Below are positions 63,788-64,000 of a stretch of DNA of 64,000 nt, piece after piece (the first letter of the stretch is position 1; every line of letters starts with the position of its first letter). Origin of the DNA: an uncultured Opitutia bacterium. Its GTDB lineage: Bacteria > Verrucomicrobiota > Verrucomicrobiia > Opitutales > Coraliomargaritaceae. A program made the translations under genes and the position numbers. Under the pieces are notes generated by a model that had not been told where the DNA came from, searched no databases, and worked only from the letters and a program-made list of their open reading frames with translations. Where the stretch lies: contig CAKZOI010000095.1 in NCBI GenBank assembly GCA_937136395.1, forward strand, positions 1 through 64,000, in the 5' to 3' direction.

Positions 63788-64000
63788 ATGAATAACACCA
63801 TCGCGATCACCCTTCTTTTTAGCCTGTGCACTGCGCTGCCATCACTACTCTCTGCCGCACCCGATAAAGCGACAGAAGTCAATCCCGTCGAGGTTGGCAG
63901 CACAGCGCCAGACGTTTCCCTCGCACAAGCCGACGGTAGCCGCATTGAATTAAGAGATCTGATTGCTCAAAAGAATAGCGTTATCGTTTTCTATCGTGGC
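63788..64000 (+). CDS. Exported AhpC/TSA-type redoxin (3' end outside window)
   Basis: The first 71 residues are present and the frame is open to the edge. A signal peptide (ITLLFSLCTALPSLLSAA) is followed by the redoxin start VGSTAPDVSLAQADGSRIEL and NSVIVFYRG. In peroxiredoxin-like proteins, VFYRG is followed by the active-site Cys motif, which is outside the window. It starts 47 bp after the DUF5060 gene on the same strand. Confidence 0.85.
   Translation, partial: MNNTIAITLLFSLCTALPSLLSAAPDKATEVNPVEVGSTAPDVSLAQADGSRIELRDLIAQKNSVIVFYRG

Overview
The window looks like a chromosomal segment of a marine, aerobic verrucomicrobial bacterium, probably near Opitutales/Puniceicoccaceae. This is inferred from gene content, not from a marker search: an alternative complex III operon joined to a cbb3-type oxidase, an exported sulfatase, a DUF5060-type glycan hydrolase, a DUF6901-like gene, and an exported protein with Asp-rich calcium-binding-type repeats. 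No rRNA, tRNA or CRISPR array was seen.

Layout. 1-4000: a truncated exported protein with thrombospondin type 3-like repeats, a small membrane protein, and two anchored proteins of unknown function. 4000-9600: acetyl-CoA synthetase, an unknown toroid-like protein, hisF and a membrane protein. 9600-13300: a sulfatase converging on an exported esterase/TIM-barrel fusion, a likely glycan-catabolism pair. 13300-14050: a gene-free stretch with a strikingly structured element of about 216 nt. 14050-28080: one long leftward respiratory block, in transcription order copper P-type ATPase, small Tat-leader protein, ActA-B-C-D-E-F, small membrane protein, CcoS, CcoN, CcoO and a monoheme cytochrome c. 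It would carry electrons from quinol through ACIII to a cbb3 oxidase, with its own copper supply and assembly factor.

28380-46350: mostly housekeeping. This includes uvrB, a DCC protein, tandem FKBP, an amidohydrolase, an oligopeptide ABC transporter (binding protein plus two permeases, no ATPases), rpiB, clpP, dinB, rpsP-trmD-rplS without rimM, ferredoxin, a YmdB-type phosphodiesterase, an oxidoreductase and a GDPD.

46600-55300 is the unstable part. purL carries four in-frame insertions that look like short dispersed repeats. A PIN-type toxin/partner pair sits between purL and a decayed, divergent second copy of the purL 3' end. Next come a restriction-enzyme-like remnant, a RAYT transposase element with inverted and tandem end repeats, and a frameshifted sugar epimerase. 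55300-64000: small unknown proteins, rnhC, an MscS channel, a zinc-ribbon reading frame with no normal start, rsgA, a beta-propeller-like protein, a DUF5060 glycan hydrolase and the start of an exported redoxin.

The most unusual theme is repeat invasion. At least three families of short palindromic or word-like repeats fill intergenic spacers, supply the stop codon of one gene, lie near the start of another, and appear repeatedly inside the purL reading frame. The second highlight is the structured element at 13785-14000.
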